Source: Kofleriaceae bacterium (GTDB lineage: Bacteria; Myxococcota_A; Polyangia; Haliangiales; Haliangiaceae). Taken from it: a stretch of DNA of 59,312 nt. The notes beneath the pieces were generated by a model, which saw only the letters and a program-made list of their open reading frames with translations, was not told where the DNA came from and made no database searches. Position 1 is the stretch's first letter, and each line of letters starts with the position of its first letter. A program made the translations under genes and the position numbers. Positions 34,025 through 42,006 of this stretch are shown here, piece by piece. The stretch lies in contig JAGPCO010000034.1 in assembly GCA_018058095.1 (NCBI GenBank), positions 1 to 59,312 on the forward strand, written 5' to 3'.

Positions 34025-34771
34025 TCAGCTCTCCTCGTCGGTCATGTCGGGATCGCCGTGGTGCGGGTCGATCTCCGTCCGCAACCGGGCGATGGCCCGG
34101 CCGTGCAGCTGGCACACCCGCGAGGTGGTCACGCCCAGGACCTGGGCGATCTCGCCGTAGGTGAGCTCCTCGTTGTAGTACAGCGACAGCACCAGCACGT
34201 CGCGCTGCGGCAGGCGGCCGAGCGCGGCCCGCACCTTGCGCATGGCCTCGCGCCGCTCGGCCTCGTGTGCCGGCGAGGCGTCGCCGGAGGTGATCGACGA
34301 GGCGTACGGGCGCTCGTCGGTGGTGTCGAGCACGCCGATGGTGACGTGGACCAGCTGCTCGAGGCGCTCGCGGTAGACCTCGACGGTGACCCCGAGCGCA
34401 GCCGCGACCTGCTCGTCGTCGGGCGTGCCGCCCAGGCGCTTCTCGAGGTCGGCGATGGTGGCGCCGACCTTGCGCGCCATCTGCCGCACCCGGCGCGGCA
34501 TGATGTCGCCGCGGCGCAGCTCGTCGAGCACCGCGCCGCGGATGCGCTTCTCGGCGAAGACCAGGAACGGCTCCTGCCGGGTGTCGTCGTAGCGGTCGGC
34601 CGCCTCGGCCAGGCCGAGCATGCCGGCGGCCACCAGGTCCTCGCGCGCGATCCAGTCGGGGCAGCGGCGCGCCATACGCAGCGAGATGCGGCGGGCGATC
34701 TCGATGTGATCGGCGATCAGGCGGTCGCGCTCGGCGGACGGGCGGCGGGCGGTCTGGGCGTAGGCCTTCAT
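34025..34771 (-). CDS. fliA: FliA, flagellar sigma-28 factor
   Basis: A 248-residue group-3 sigma factor. Region 2 has REDLVAAGMLGLAEAADRYD and FLVFAEKRIRGAVLDELRRGD, with RRVRQMARKV after it. Region 4 has LPQRDVLVLSLYYNEELTYGEIAQVLGVTTSRVCQLHGRAIARL, the FliA form of the -35 recognition helix-turn-helix. The tail GDPDMTDEES is duplicated in the repeats downstream. The ATG overlaps the flhG stop. It should direct transcription from the flgM and fliC promoters. Confidence 0.95.
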   Translation of the reverse strand: MKAYAQTARRPSAERDRLIADHIEIARRISLRMARRCPDWIAREDLVAAGMLGLAEAADRYDDTRQEPFLVFAEKRIRGAVLDELRRGDIMPRRVRQMARKVGATIADLEKRLGGTPDDEQVAAALGVTVEVYRERLEQLVHVTIGVLDTTDERPYASSITSGDASPAHEAERREAMRKVRAALGRLPQRDVLVLSLYYNEELTYGEIAQVLGVTTSRVCQLHGRAIARLRTEIDPHHGDPDMTDEES

Positions 34772-35643
34772 CGAACGTCTCCTTGCGACTCGGACAGGAA
34801 GCTGTTCCGCCAGAAGCGGCGGGGGGCATCGTCGGACGTGGCGGAGGCGCGGGCGTCGAGCGCACGCGCGACCTGGCGGATGGCCCGGGCGGCCGGGCTG
34901 TCAGGGCGATGGGCCAGGAGCGGGACCCCGGCGTGAGCCGCCTCCGGCACCGCCGGATCGTGCGGCACGGCCGGCAGCGGGATGAGCTCGAGGTCGAGGA
35001 AGCGGCTGACCAGGGCGGCCAGGCGGCCGACGATCTCGTCGGCCTGGGCCCGCGACGTGACCCGGTTGGGTACGACGTAGGCGGTGGTGACGCCGTACTC
35101 GACGGCCAGCACCTTGAGGCAGGCGTAGGCGTCCGCCAGCGACAGCGGCTCGGGGTCGACCACCACCACGCGGTCGGACGCGGCCGCGGTGAAGGTCGAC
35201 TGGTTGGCGGCGATGCCGGCGGCGATGTCGAGCACCACGGTGTCGAACCGATCACTCAGGCTGTCGACCAGCTCGAGCGTGCGCTGCCGGGTCGGCCCGG
35301 CCATGTTGGCCAGGACGTAGCTGCCGTTGAGCGCCGGCAGCAGGGTCACGCCGTGGGCGCTGACCAGGACCTCGTCGATGCTGGCGCCGTGGATGGCGTC
35401 GAGCAGCGAGCGCTCCGGGGCGACGCCGAGCAGCAGGTTGAGGTCGGCCATGCCGAGGTCGGTGTCGACCAGGAGGGTGCGTGCTCCGCCGCGGGCGTAG
35501 GCCAGGGCCAGGCCGAGCGAGAGCGTGCTCTTGCCGATGCCGCCCTTGCCGCCGCTGACGGCGAGGGCGCGGTGTCGGCGCGCGCGCAAGGCGGTGACGC
35601 CTTGGTCGCGCAGGGCACGGAGGGTGGCGGCTTGATCACTCAT
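34768..35643 (-). CDS. flhG: FlhG (FleN/YlxH), MinD-like flagellar number ATPase
   Basis: A 291-residue ParA/MinD-type ATPase. It begins MSDQAATLRAL, the DQAxxLR motif by which FlhG stimulates the FlhF GTPase. The deviant Walker A is GGKGGIGKST and LLVDTDLGMADLNLLLG follows. FVVLDIAAGI-type Walker B (TVVLDIAAGIAANQ) keeps the family form. It limits the number of flagella and in some bacteria binds the sigma-54 activator. It sits between flhF and fliA. Confidence 0.93.
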   Translation of the reverse strand: MSDQAATLRALRDQGVTALRARRHRALAVSGGKGGIGKSTLSLGLALAYARGGARTLLVDTDLGMADLNLLLGVAPERSLLDAIHGASIDEVLVSAHGVTLLPALNGSYVLANMAGPTRQRTLELVDSLSDRFDTVVLDIAAGIAANQSTFTAAASDRVVVVDPEPLSLADAYACLKVLAVEYGVTTAYVVPNRVTSRAQADEIVGRLAALVSRFLDLELIPLPAVPHDPAVPEAAHAGVPLLAHRPDSPAARAIRQVARALDARASATSDDAPRRFWRNSFLSESQGDVR

Positions 35644-35652
35644 CGCGGGGGC

Positions 35653-36828
35653 TCAGGCGGCGATCCGCAGGGCGGACGAGCGGGGCGCGGGACCGGGGGC
35701 GGGCGCCGGGCGCGGGGCCAGGCCGCGCTCGGCCAGCTCGAGCAGGCGGGTCGGCGACACCTCCTCGATGTCCTCGGGGACGGCCTGCCCCGTGGTGACC
35801 CAGGTCACCGGGAGCTCGAGGCGGTGGCCGGCGCGGATCAGCTCGGGCGCGGCCGACACCTCGTCGATCTTGGTCCACAGCAGGCGGCGCAGGCCGAGGC
35901 CGGCGTAGCGGCGGTGCAGCTCATCGACCATCGCCGGCGCGGTGCCGGCGGCGATGGCCAGGTGGACCTCGACGTGGCGCAGCGGGCGAACGGCGCGCTC
36001 GAGCTCGTCGAGCGCGGGCTGGTCGAGCGGGCTACGGCCGGCGGTGTCGATCAGCACCAGGTCGTAGTCGGCCAGGCCCTCGAGGGTGGCGGCCAGCGTG
36101 CGCGGGTCGTCGACCACCGACAGCGGCACGCCGATGAGGTCGGCGAAGGTGCGGATCTGGTCGACCCCGCCGACCCGGTACGAGTCGAGGGTGACGATGG
36201 CGACCCGGCGGTCCTCGACCAGGGCGGCGCGGGCCGCGATCTTGGCGATGGCGGTGGTCTTGCCGACCCCGGTCGGGCCGACCAGCATGACGACCGCGCC
36301 GTCGCTGCTGGCGGTGAGCCGCGCGTCCCGCGCCAGCTCGGCCAGCGGTGGGGGCGGGACCCCGGGGCCGCCGCCGCTGCTGTCACGCGCGCTCAGCTCC
36401 TCGATGGAGCGGCGCAGCGCGGCCAGCTCGGTCCGGAGCTCGCCCGGCATGCGCTGGTCGCCGGCGGCCCGCACCAGGGCGCGCAGGGTGCGCAGCTCGG
36501 CCCGCACCGGCGCGACCAGGCGCTCGACGTCGGCCTCGCTCAGGCTGCTGGTCGGCGCCGCGCTGGCGCCACCCAGGGCCGACTGCCGCAGCGCGGCCGG
36601 GACCGGGGCCGGGGTGGTCGGGCCGACCGGGCCGCCGCCGTGGCGCGGGCGCGGGCCGTCGTCGAGGTCGTCGTCGTCGTCGATGGCGGCGGCGATCTCG
36701 TACGCGGTGCCGAGCAGGCCGCGCCGGATCTGTCGGGTCGACACCACCACCGCCTGGTCGCCCAGCTCGGCCTTCACCTTGGACAGGGCCTCGCGCATGG
36801 TCGCGCCTTCGAACTTCGTGATCTTCAT
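35653..36828 (-). CDS. flhF: FlhF, SRP-type GTPase that places the flagellum
   Basis: A 391-residue protein. The start MKITKFEGATMREALSKVKAELGDQAVVVSTRQIRRG is the FlhF N-terminal block. A variable, Pro-rich B region spans about 60-160. The SRP-like NG domain has VGPTGVGKTTAIAKIAARAA (P-loop), then LDSYRVGGVDQIRTFADL and LIDTAGRSPLD. The end contains TKIDEVSAAPELI. With FlhG it sets the site and number of flagella, which suggests polar flagellation. GGAGG precedes the ATG; 79 bp separate it from flhA. Confidence 0.95.
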   Translation of the reverse strand: MKITKFEGATMREALSKVKAELGDQAVVVSTRQIRRGLLGTAYEIAAAIDDDDDLDDGPRPRHGGGPVGPTTPAPVPAALRQSALGGASAAPTSSLSEADVERLVAPVRAELRTLRALVRAAGDQRMPGELRTELAALRRSIEELSARDSSGGGPGVPPPPLAELARDARLTASSDGAVVMLVGPTGVGKTTAIAKIAARAALVEDRRVAIVTLDSYRVGGVDQIRTFADLIGVPLSVVDDPRTLAATLEGLADYDLVLIDTAGRSPLDQPALDELERAVRPLRHVEVHLAIAAGTAPAMVDELHRRYAGLGLRRLLWTKIDEVSAAPELIRAGHRLELPVTWVTTGQAVPEDIEEVSPTRLLELAERGLAPRPAPAPGPAPRSSALRIAA

Positions 36829-36907
36829 GGGGCCTCCGTGGCGGTGATGGCGGTGGCGGGGTCGGGGTCGGGCGCGCGCGGCGCCGGAGCGAGGGTGGGC
36901 ACGCGGC

Positions 36908-39010
36908 TCATGCGGCCTCCTGGGCGGTGATCACGCCGCGGGTGATGAACGGCACCGCCGAGTCGACCTCGCGGTAGCTCATGACCACCAGGCCAGGCAC
37001 GTGGCGGCCACACACTGCGGCCACGGTGCGGCGGATGTCGGGCGCCACCACCAGCAGCGGCGGCTCGTCGCGCGCGGTCAGGTCGCGGGCGCGGGCGCCG
37101 ATGTCCTCGGTCAGCTTGGCCAGGGCCCGGCCGCTGCGGCCGCTGCCGTCGCGGAACAGCGCCTCGGCGCGCGGGTCGAGCACGAGCGGCTTGAGCGCGC
37201 CGCCCTCGGCCAGGTTGGCGCGGGTGATGCGGCGGGCCAGGCGCTGCCGCACCAGCTCGCACAGGTCGTCGGGGTTCTTGACCGCGCCGGCGTGGTCGGC
37301 CAGCGCCTCGAGGATCGTGCGCAGGTCGCGGATCGAGACCTGCTCGCGCACCAGCCTGCGCAGGACCTTGATGAGGTCGCCCATCGATAGCAGGTGGGGG
37401 ATGAGCTCCTCGACCACCTTGCCGTGCTGCTTGCCGGCGATGTCGAGCAGCTCGCCGACCTCGCGCCGGCCGAGCAGCTCGTGGGCGTTGCGGCGGATGA
37501 CCTCGGTGACGTGGGTGGCGATGACCGCCGAGGCGTCGACCACGGTGCAGCCGGCGGCTTCGGCCCGGCCGCGCTCCGACGGCGAGACCCACTTGGCGGG
37601 CAGGCCGAAGGTCGGCTCGGTCGTCGGGTCGCCCGGCAGACCGCGGCTGGCGGTGCCGGTCGGGTCGATCGCCAGCAGGCGGTGCGCCATGACCTCGCCC
37701 TCGGCGATGGCCACCCCGTTGAGCAGGACCCGGTACGCGCCGGGGCGCAGGCGCAGCTCGTCGCGGATGTGGATGGGCGGGACGATGACGCCGAGGTCGG
37801 TCGCCATCTGCTTGCGCAGGCCGGCGATGCGGCGCAGCAGCTCGCCGCCGCGGGCGGCGTCGACCATGCCGAGCAGGTCGAGGCCGACCTCCATCGACAG
37901 CAGCTCGATGGGCAGGACCGACTCGATCTCGCTGTTGCCGCTCTTGCCCTTGTCGGCCGGCTTGTTCGGCTCGGTCCGGTCGGCGGCGGCGGCGGCGGCG
38001 GCGGCCCGCTCCGGCCCACCAGCCGCACCGACGCGGGGCTCGGCCCCGAGCGCCGCCGCCCGCTTGAGCGCGAACCAGGCGACGCCGGCGGCCAGGCCCA
38101 GGAACAGCACGTGCGGCATGCCGGGCAGGAGGCCGATCGCCGCCAGCAGCATGGCGCTGATCATGAGCGGGCGCTGGCGGCCGAGCAGCTGGGTGGTGAG
38201 GGCGCCACCGAGCGCGGCGTCGTCGCCGCGGGTGGTGAGCAGGGCGGCGCCGGTCGAGACCAGCAGGGCCGGGATCTGCGAGACCAGGCCGTCGCCGATC
38301 GACAGCATCGTGAAGGTCGAGGCGGCGTCGCCGAAGGACATGTCCTTCTGGGCCACGCCGATGATGATGCCGCCGACGACGTTGATGGCCAGGATGAGCA
38401 GGCCGGCGACGGCATCGCCGCGCACGAACTTGGACGCGCCGTCCATGGCGCCGTGGAAGTCGGCCTCGCGCTGGATGGTGCGGCGGCGCTCGCGCGCGTC
38501 CTTCTCGGTGATGAGCCCGGCACCGAGGTCGGCGTCGATGGCCATCTGCTTGCCCGGCATCGAGTCGAGGGTGAAGCGGGCCGACACCTCGGAGATGCGC
38601 TCGGCACCCTTGGTGATGACCACGAAGTTCACCACCACCAGGATCAGGAAGATGATGGCGCCGACCACGAAGTTGCCGCCGATGGCGAACTCGCCGAACG
38701 CGGCGATGACCGCGCCGGCCGCGTGTTCGCTGTCGCCGCCGTGGGTCAGGATGAGGCGGGTCGACGCCACGTTGAGCGACAGCCGGAACAGGGTCACGAA
38801 CAGCAGCAGGGCCGGGAAGGCCGAGAAGTCGGTGGTGCGCTCGACGTAGAACGCGACCAGGAACGTCAGCGCGGCCATGGCCAGGCTGACGCCGATGAGC
38901 AGGTCGAACATCACCGGCGGCAGCGGGGCGATGGCGATGGCGAGGATGCCGACCAGGGCGATCGCCATGGTCACCTCGCCGCGGGCGGCGGTGCGGGCCA
39001 GCACGCTCAC
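36908..39010 (-). CDS. flhA: FlhA, export gate protein
   Basis: A 700-residue membrane protein. Eight hydrophobic segments lie in residues 15-330, with the conserved FHIPEP-family blocks VVITKGAERISEVSARFTLDSMPGKQMAIDADL and MDGASKFVRGDAVAGLLILAINVVGG. The cytoplasmic half binds chaperone-substrate pairs and has LPIELLSMEVGLDLLGMVD and VIRRNAHELLGRREV. The GTG start overlaps the flhB stop. With FlhB, FliP, FliQ and FliR it forms the export gate driven by proton motive force. Confidence 0.96.
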   Translation of the reverse strand: MSVLARTAARGEVTMAIALVGILAIAIAPLPPVMFDLLIGVSLAMAALTFLVAFYVERTTDFSAFPALLLFVTLFRLSLNVASTRLILTHGGDSEHAAGAVIAAFGEFAIGGNFVVGAIIFLILVVVNFVVITKGAERISEVSARFTLDSMPGKQMAIDADLGAGLITEKDARERRRTIQREADFHGAMDGASKFVRGDAVAGLLILAINVVGGIIIGVAQKDMSFGDAASTFTMLSIGDGLVSQIPALLVSTGAALLTTRGDDAALGGALTTQLLGRQRPLMISAMLLAAIGLLPGMPHVLFLGLAAGVAWFALKRAAALGAEPRVGAAGGPERAAAAAAAADRTEPNKPADKGKSGNSEIESVLPIELLSMEVGLDLLGMVDAARGGELLRRIAGLRKQMATDLGVIVPPIHIRDELRLRPGAYRVLLNGVAIAEGEVMAHRLLAIDPTGTASRGLPGDPTTEPTFGLPAKWVSPSERGRAEAAGCTVVDASAVIATHVTEVIRRNAHELLGRREVGELLDIAGKQHGKVVEELIPHLLSMGDLIKVLRRLVREQVSIRDLRTILEALADHAGAVKNPDDLCELVRQRLARRITRANLAEGGALKPLVLDPRAEALFRDGSGRSGRALAKLTEDIGARARDLTARDEPPLLVVAPDIRRTVAAVCGRHVPGLVVMSYREVDSAVPFITRGVITAQEAA

Positions 39011-40107
39011 GGGCGCGGCCTCCGGTCAGGCGTGGTCGCCCCGGCCGCCGCGGTGGCGGCGCGGGCCAGCCCCGGGCGCAGCCGGTACACGTAGGCCAGG
39101 ACCTCGGCCACCGCCTTGTACAGCGGCGCCGGGACCTGGCCGCCCTCGGCGACCTTGAACAGGGCGCGCGCCAGCGGCGGGCGCGACAGGATCGGCACGC
39201 CGGCCTGGCGGGCCAGGGCCCGGATGTGCTCGGCCACCTCGTCGGCGCCCTTGGCCACCACCCGGGGCGCGGCGTCGCTGTCGGCGCGGTAGCGCAGGGC
39301 CACCGCGTAGTGGGTCGGGTTGACCACGACCACGTCGGCCGCCTTGACCTCGCTCGCCATGCGCCGCTTGGCCAGCTGGCGCATGCGGGCGCGTCGCTTG
39401 CCCTTGACCATCGGGTCGCCCTCCGACTCCTTGTGCTCGCGCTTGATCTCGTCGGGCGTCATCTTCATCTTCGCGCTCATGCGGCGCTTGGCCAGCACGA
39501 AGTCGATGGCGGCGAGGGCGCCGAGCGCCATCACCGCGGCGATGCCGATCCGCACCGCGGCGGTGAACAGGCGCTGACCGAGCTGGCTGGCGTCGACCAC
39601 GGTCAGGCCGCGGTCGAGCTCGGCCACCAGCACCGCGGTCACCACCGCCCCGACCGCGGCCAGCTTGCCGACCGCGGTGAACAGGCGGCGCCCGGCCGCC
39701 TTGAGCGACAGCGCCTCGGCCAGCGCGCCACCCGGCAGGAGCCGGGACAGGTCGAAGCTCGGCTTGCGCAGGGCCGGCGGCCAGCCGATCTGGGCCAGGC
39801 CGGCCAGCACGCAGCCGGCCAGCGCGCCGATCAGGGCCGGGCTGACCGCGCGCACGAAGCTCCAGGCCGCGGCCGGGGCCAGCTCGGCGCCGACCGCGCC
39901 ATCGGCGCTGCGGGCGGCGCGTTCGGTCAGGCTGGTCAGGGCCGCGCCGCTGACGCCGGCCAGGGCGACCATCGCGACCGCGCCCGCGCCGAAGGTGGCG
40001 ATGGCGACGAGGTCGCGCGAGGTCGCGATCTCGCCGCGCTGGCGGAACTCGCGGATCCGCTTGGGTGACGCCGGCTGGGTGCGCTGGCCGCTGCTGCCGT
40101 CGCTCAC
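39007..40107 (-). CDS. flhB: FlhB, export switch protein
   Basis: A 366-residue membrane protein with four hydrophobic segments in the first 215 residues, after ERTQPASPKRIREFRQRGEI-type start (here QRTQPASPKRIREFRQRGEI). The cytoplasmic domain carries VVVNPTHYAVALRY; NPTH is the self-cleavage site used for the switch from hook to filament export. The tail of about 25 residues is Ala/Pro-rich. The GTG start overlaps the fliR stop. Confidence 0.95.
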   Translation of the reverse strand: MSDGSSGQRTQPASPKRIREFRQRGEIATSRDLVAIATFGAGAVAMVALAGVSGAALTSLTERAARSADGAVGAELAPAAAWSFVRAVSPALIGALAGCVLAGLAQIGWPPALRKPSFDLSRLLPGGALAEALSLKAAGRRLFTAVGKLAAVGAVVTAVLVAELDRGLTVVDASQLGQRLFTAAVRIGIAAVMALGALAAIDFVLAKRRMSAKMKMTPDEIKREHKESEGDPMVKGKRRARMRQLAKRRMASEVKAADVVVVNPTHYAVALRYRADSDAAPRVVAKGADEVAEHIRALARQAGVPILSRPPLARALFKVAEGGQVPAPLYKAVAEVLAYVYRLRPGLARAATAAAGATTPDRRPRP

Positions 40108-40847
40108 GGCGCACCTCCCTGCAGCACCGCGGCGGCGGTGCGGCCGGCCTCACCGACCCGGCCGGCCAGGTCGTGCGCGGTCGACCACAACACCAGCGCG
40201 CCGACCAGCAGCACGACGGTGAAGTTGATCGCGAACACGTGCAGGGCCGGGGCCGCGCGCTGGGCCAGGGCCATGCCGAGGTTGATCACGAGGGCGGCGA
40301 ACAGGGCCGGGGCGGCCAGGGCGACGCCGTCGGCCAGGACCGCGGCGGCGCGATCGATGAGGACTGGGCCCAGGCTGGCCAGGTCGAGGCCGGTCACCGG
40401 CGGCGCCGCGACCGCGCGGACCAGGGCCTCGAGCCCGCCGGCGGCGAGGAAGCCGAGGCCGGCCAGGGCGGCGATGAGCTGGCGCACCACGCTGGCCGAC
40501 TCGCCCGCGCTCGGGTCGTACTCGGAGGCGAAGCCGAGGCCGACGGCCAGGCCGACCAGCTGGCCGCCAGCGGCGACGGCGTGGATGGCCAGGCGGGCGA
40601 TCCAGCCGATCACCAGGCCGGCCGCCAGCTCGAGCAGGCCGATCGCGGCGACGTCGGCCAGCGGCGTGGCGGGGATGACCGGCGCGACCGCGGCCGCCGT
40701 CGCCAGCACGAACACCAGCCGGGCCCGGACCGGCGTGGTCCCATCGCCGATCACCGGCGCGGTCAGGGCCAGGCCGGTGGCGCGCGCCGCCGCGAGCAGG
40801 AACGCGCCGAGCGTGCTGGTGTCGATCAGGGCGCTACCGGCGGTCAC
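40104..40847 (-). CDS. fliR: FliR, export gate protein
   Basis: A 247-residue membrane protein with about six hydrophobic helices. It has RATGLALTAPVIGDGTTPVRARLVFVLATA near the start, QLVGLAVGLGFASEYDPSAG in the centre and GMALAQRAAPALHVFAINFTV at the end, all typical FliR blocks. The GTG start overlaps the fliQ stop (GTGA). Confidence 0.92.
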   Translation of the reverse strand: MTAGSALIDTSTLGAFLLAAARATGLALTAPVIGDGTTPVRARLVFVLATAAAVAPVIPATPLADVAAIGLLELAAGLVIGWIARLAIHAVAAGGQLVGLAVGLGFASEYDPSAGESASVVRQLIAALAGLGFLAAGGLEALVRAVAAPPVTGLDLASLGPVLIDRAAAVLADGVALAAPALFAALVINLGMALAQRAAPALHVFAINFTVVLLVGALVLWSTAHDLAGRVGEAGRTAAAVLQGGAP

Positions 40848-41221
40848 GGCGTGCCTCCGTCCGCGCCCGGGGCGACGGTCGGGCTAGCCTGGGCGGTCTG
40901 GGCGGGCGGAGCCGGCGGCCCGGGCCGGGTCGCGCCTCGCGTGGTGACCAGATCGGGGCCGGGGTCGGCGGCGGCGGTGATGGCCGCGGTGGTGAAGCGG
41001 CCGAGGCGGTCGAGCAGGAAGTGCCCGCCCAGGGCCAGCACGACCAGGGCGGCGACCAGCTTGGGCACGAAGACCAGGACCTGCTCCTGGATCTGGGTCG
41101 CGGTCTGGATCAGCGCGACGCCGACGCCGACGACCAGGGCGGCGATGAGGAACGGCGCCGACACCACGGCGACGTGGATGAGGCACTGCCGCCACAGGTC
41201 GAGCACCGACATGCCGTTCAC
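40844..41221 (-). CDS. fliQ: FliQ, export gate protein with long C-terminal tail
   Basis: A 125-residue protein; FliQ is usually about 89. The two membrane hairpins and QTATQIQEQVLVFVPKLVA match the family. About 35 extra residues at the end are Pro/Ala/Thr-rich (TRPGPPAPPAQTAQASP). The GTG at 41221 overlaps the fliP stop; an ATG at 41212 is the alternative start and fits the family start better (MSVLDLWRQCL). Confidence 0.9.
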   Translation of the reverse strand: MNGMSVLDLWRQCLIHVAVVSAPFLIAALVVGVGVALIQTATQIQEQVLVFVPKLVAALVVLALGGHFLLDRLGRFTTAAITAAADPGPDLVTTRGATRPGPPAPPAQTAQASPTVAPGADGGTP

Positions 41222-42006
41222 AGCGCCCCCCGCAGCAGCGACTCGACCACCAGGTGCCAGCCGTCGATGACGACGAACACCAGCAGCTTGATCGGCAGGG
41301 CCACGACCTGGGGTGGCAGCATGACCATGCCGAGCGAGGTCAGGACGGTGGCGGCGACGAGGTCGATGACCAGGAAGGGCAGGAGGATGGCCAGGCCGAT
41401 GCGGAACGCGGTGCGCAGCTCCGACAGGATGAAGGCCGGGACCGCGATCCGCAGCGGGACGTCGTCGGCGCTTGCCGGGCGCGGCGCCGAGCCGAGCTCG
41501 TAGAACAGCTGCAGGTCGGTCTCGGCGGTGCGCTCGAGCAGGAACCGGCGCAGCGGCGGCGACGCGGCGTCGAGAGCCTGACCCTCGGTCATGGCGCCGG
41601 CCAGGTACGGGCGGCCGCCCAGCTCGTACATCTCGTTCGCGACCGGGGCCGACACGAAGACGGTCATGAACAGGGCCAGCCCGACCAGGACCTGGTTGGG
41701 CGGCGCGGCCGGCGTCGACAGGCCGGTCCGCACGAAGCCGAGCACGACGATGAAGCGGACGAACGAGGTGCAGGCCAGGACGAAGGCCGGGATGAGGGTC
41801 GCCAGCGTCAACAGCGCGACCATGCCGAGCGCCGTGCTCGGCGTGGCCGAGGCCGGCGCCGGCGCCGGGCCGACGGCGGCCGGCACGACCGGCGCCGCGG
41901 CCTGGGCCAGGGCGTCGCCGCAGGCGGCGAGCACGGCCAGGCCGAGCAGGGTCGCCAGCGCGGGGCGAAGCCCGCGGCGGCGGCCGATGGCGCGGAGCAG
42001 GTTCAA
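41218..42006 (-). CDS. fliP: FliP, export gate protein
   Basis: A 262-residue protein. A signal-like hydrophobic start (LATLLGLAVLAACGDALAQ) is followed by LLTLATLIPAFVLACTSFVRFIVVLGFVRTGLSTPAAPPNQVL and the ending FLVIDLVAATVLTSLGMVMLPPQVVALPIKLLVFVVIDGWHLV, highly conserved in FliP. The start is a TTG at 42006 overlapping the fliO TGA (TTGA); no ATG or GTG is available between there and the conserved region that would keep the signal segment. Confidence 0.93.
   Translation of the reverse strand: MNLLRAIGRRRGLRPALATLLGLAVLAACGDALAQAAAPVVPAAVGPAPAPASATPSTALGMVALLTLATLIPAFVLACTSFVRFIVVLGFVRTGLSTPAAPPNQVLVGLALFMTVFVSAPVANEMYELGGRPYLAGAMTEGQALDAASPPLRRFLLERTAETDLQLFYELGSAPRPASADDVPLRIAVPAFILSELRTAFRIGLAILLPFLVIDLVAATVLTSLGMVMLPPQVVALPIKLLVFVVIDGWHLVVESLLRGAL

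Larger units (their letters stand above)
33774..34058 (-). repeat. 83-bp tandem repeat, three full copies plus a partial one
   Basis: Full units occupy 33774-33856, 33857-33939 and 33940-34022. A 36-bp partial copy (34023-34058) is the end of fliA itself. Units 1 and 3 are identical; unit 2 differs at two positions. Each unit contains one 81-bp reading frame and two spacer bases, so start, stop and ribosome binding site are kept in every copy. Confidence 0.97.

Noticed and set aside
33774-34058. 83-bp and 28-bp arrays as CRISPR
   Set aside because: Units abut with no unique spacers, and no cas genes are present.
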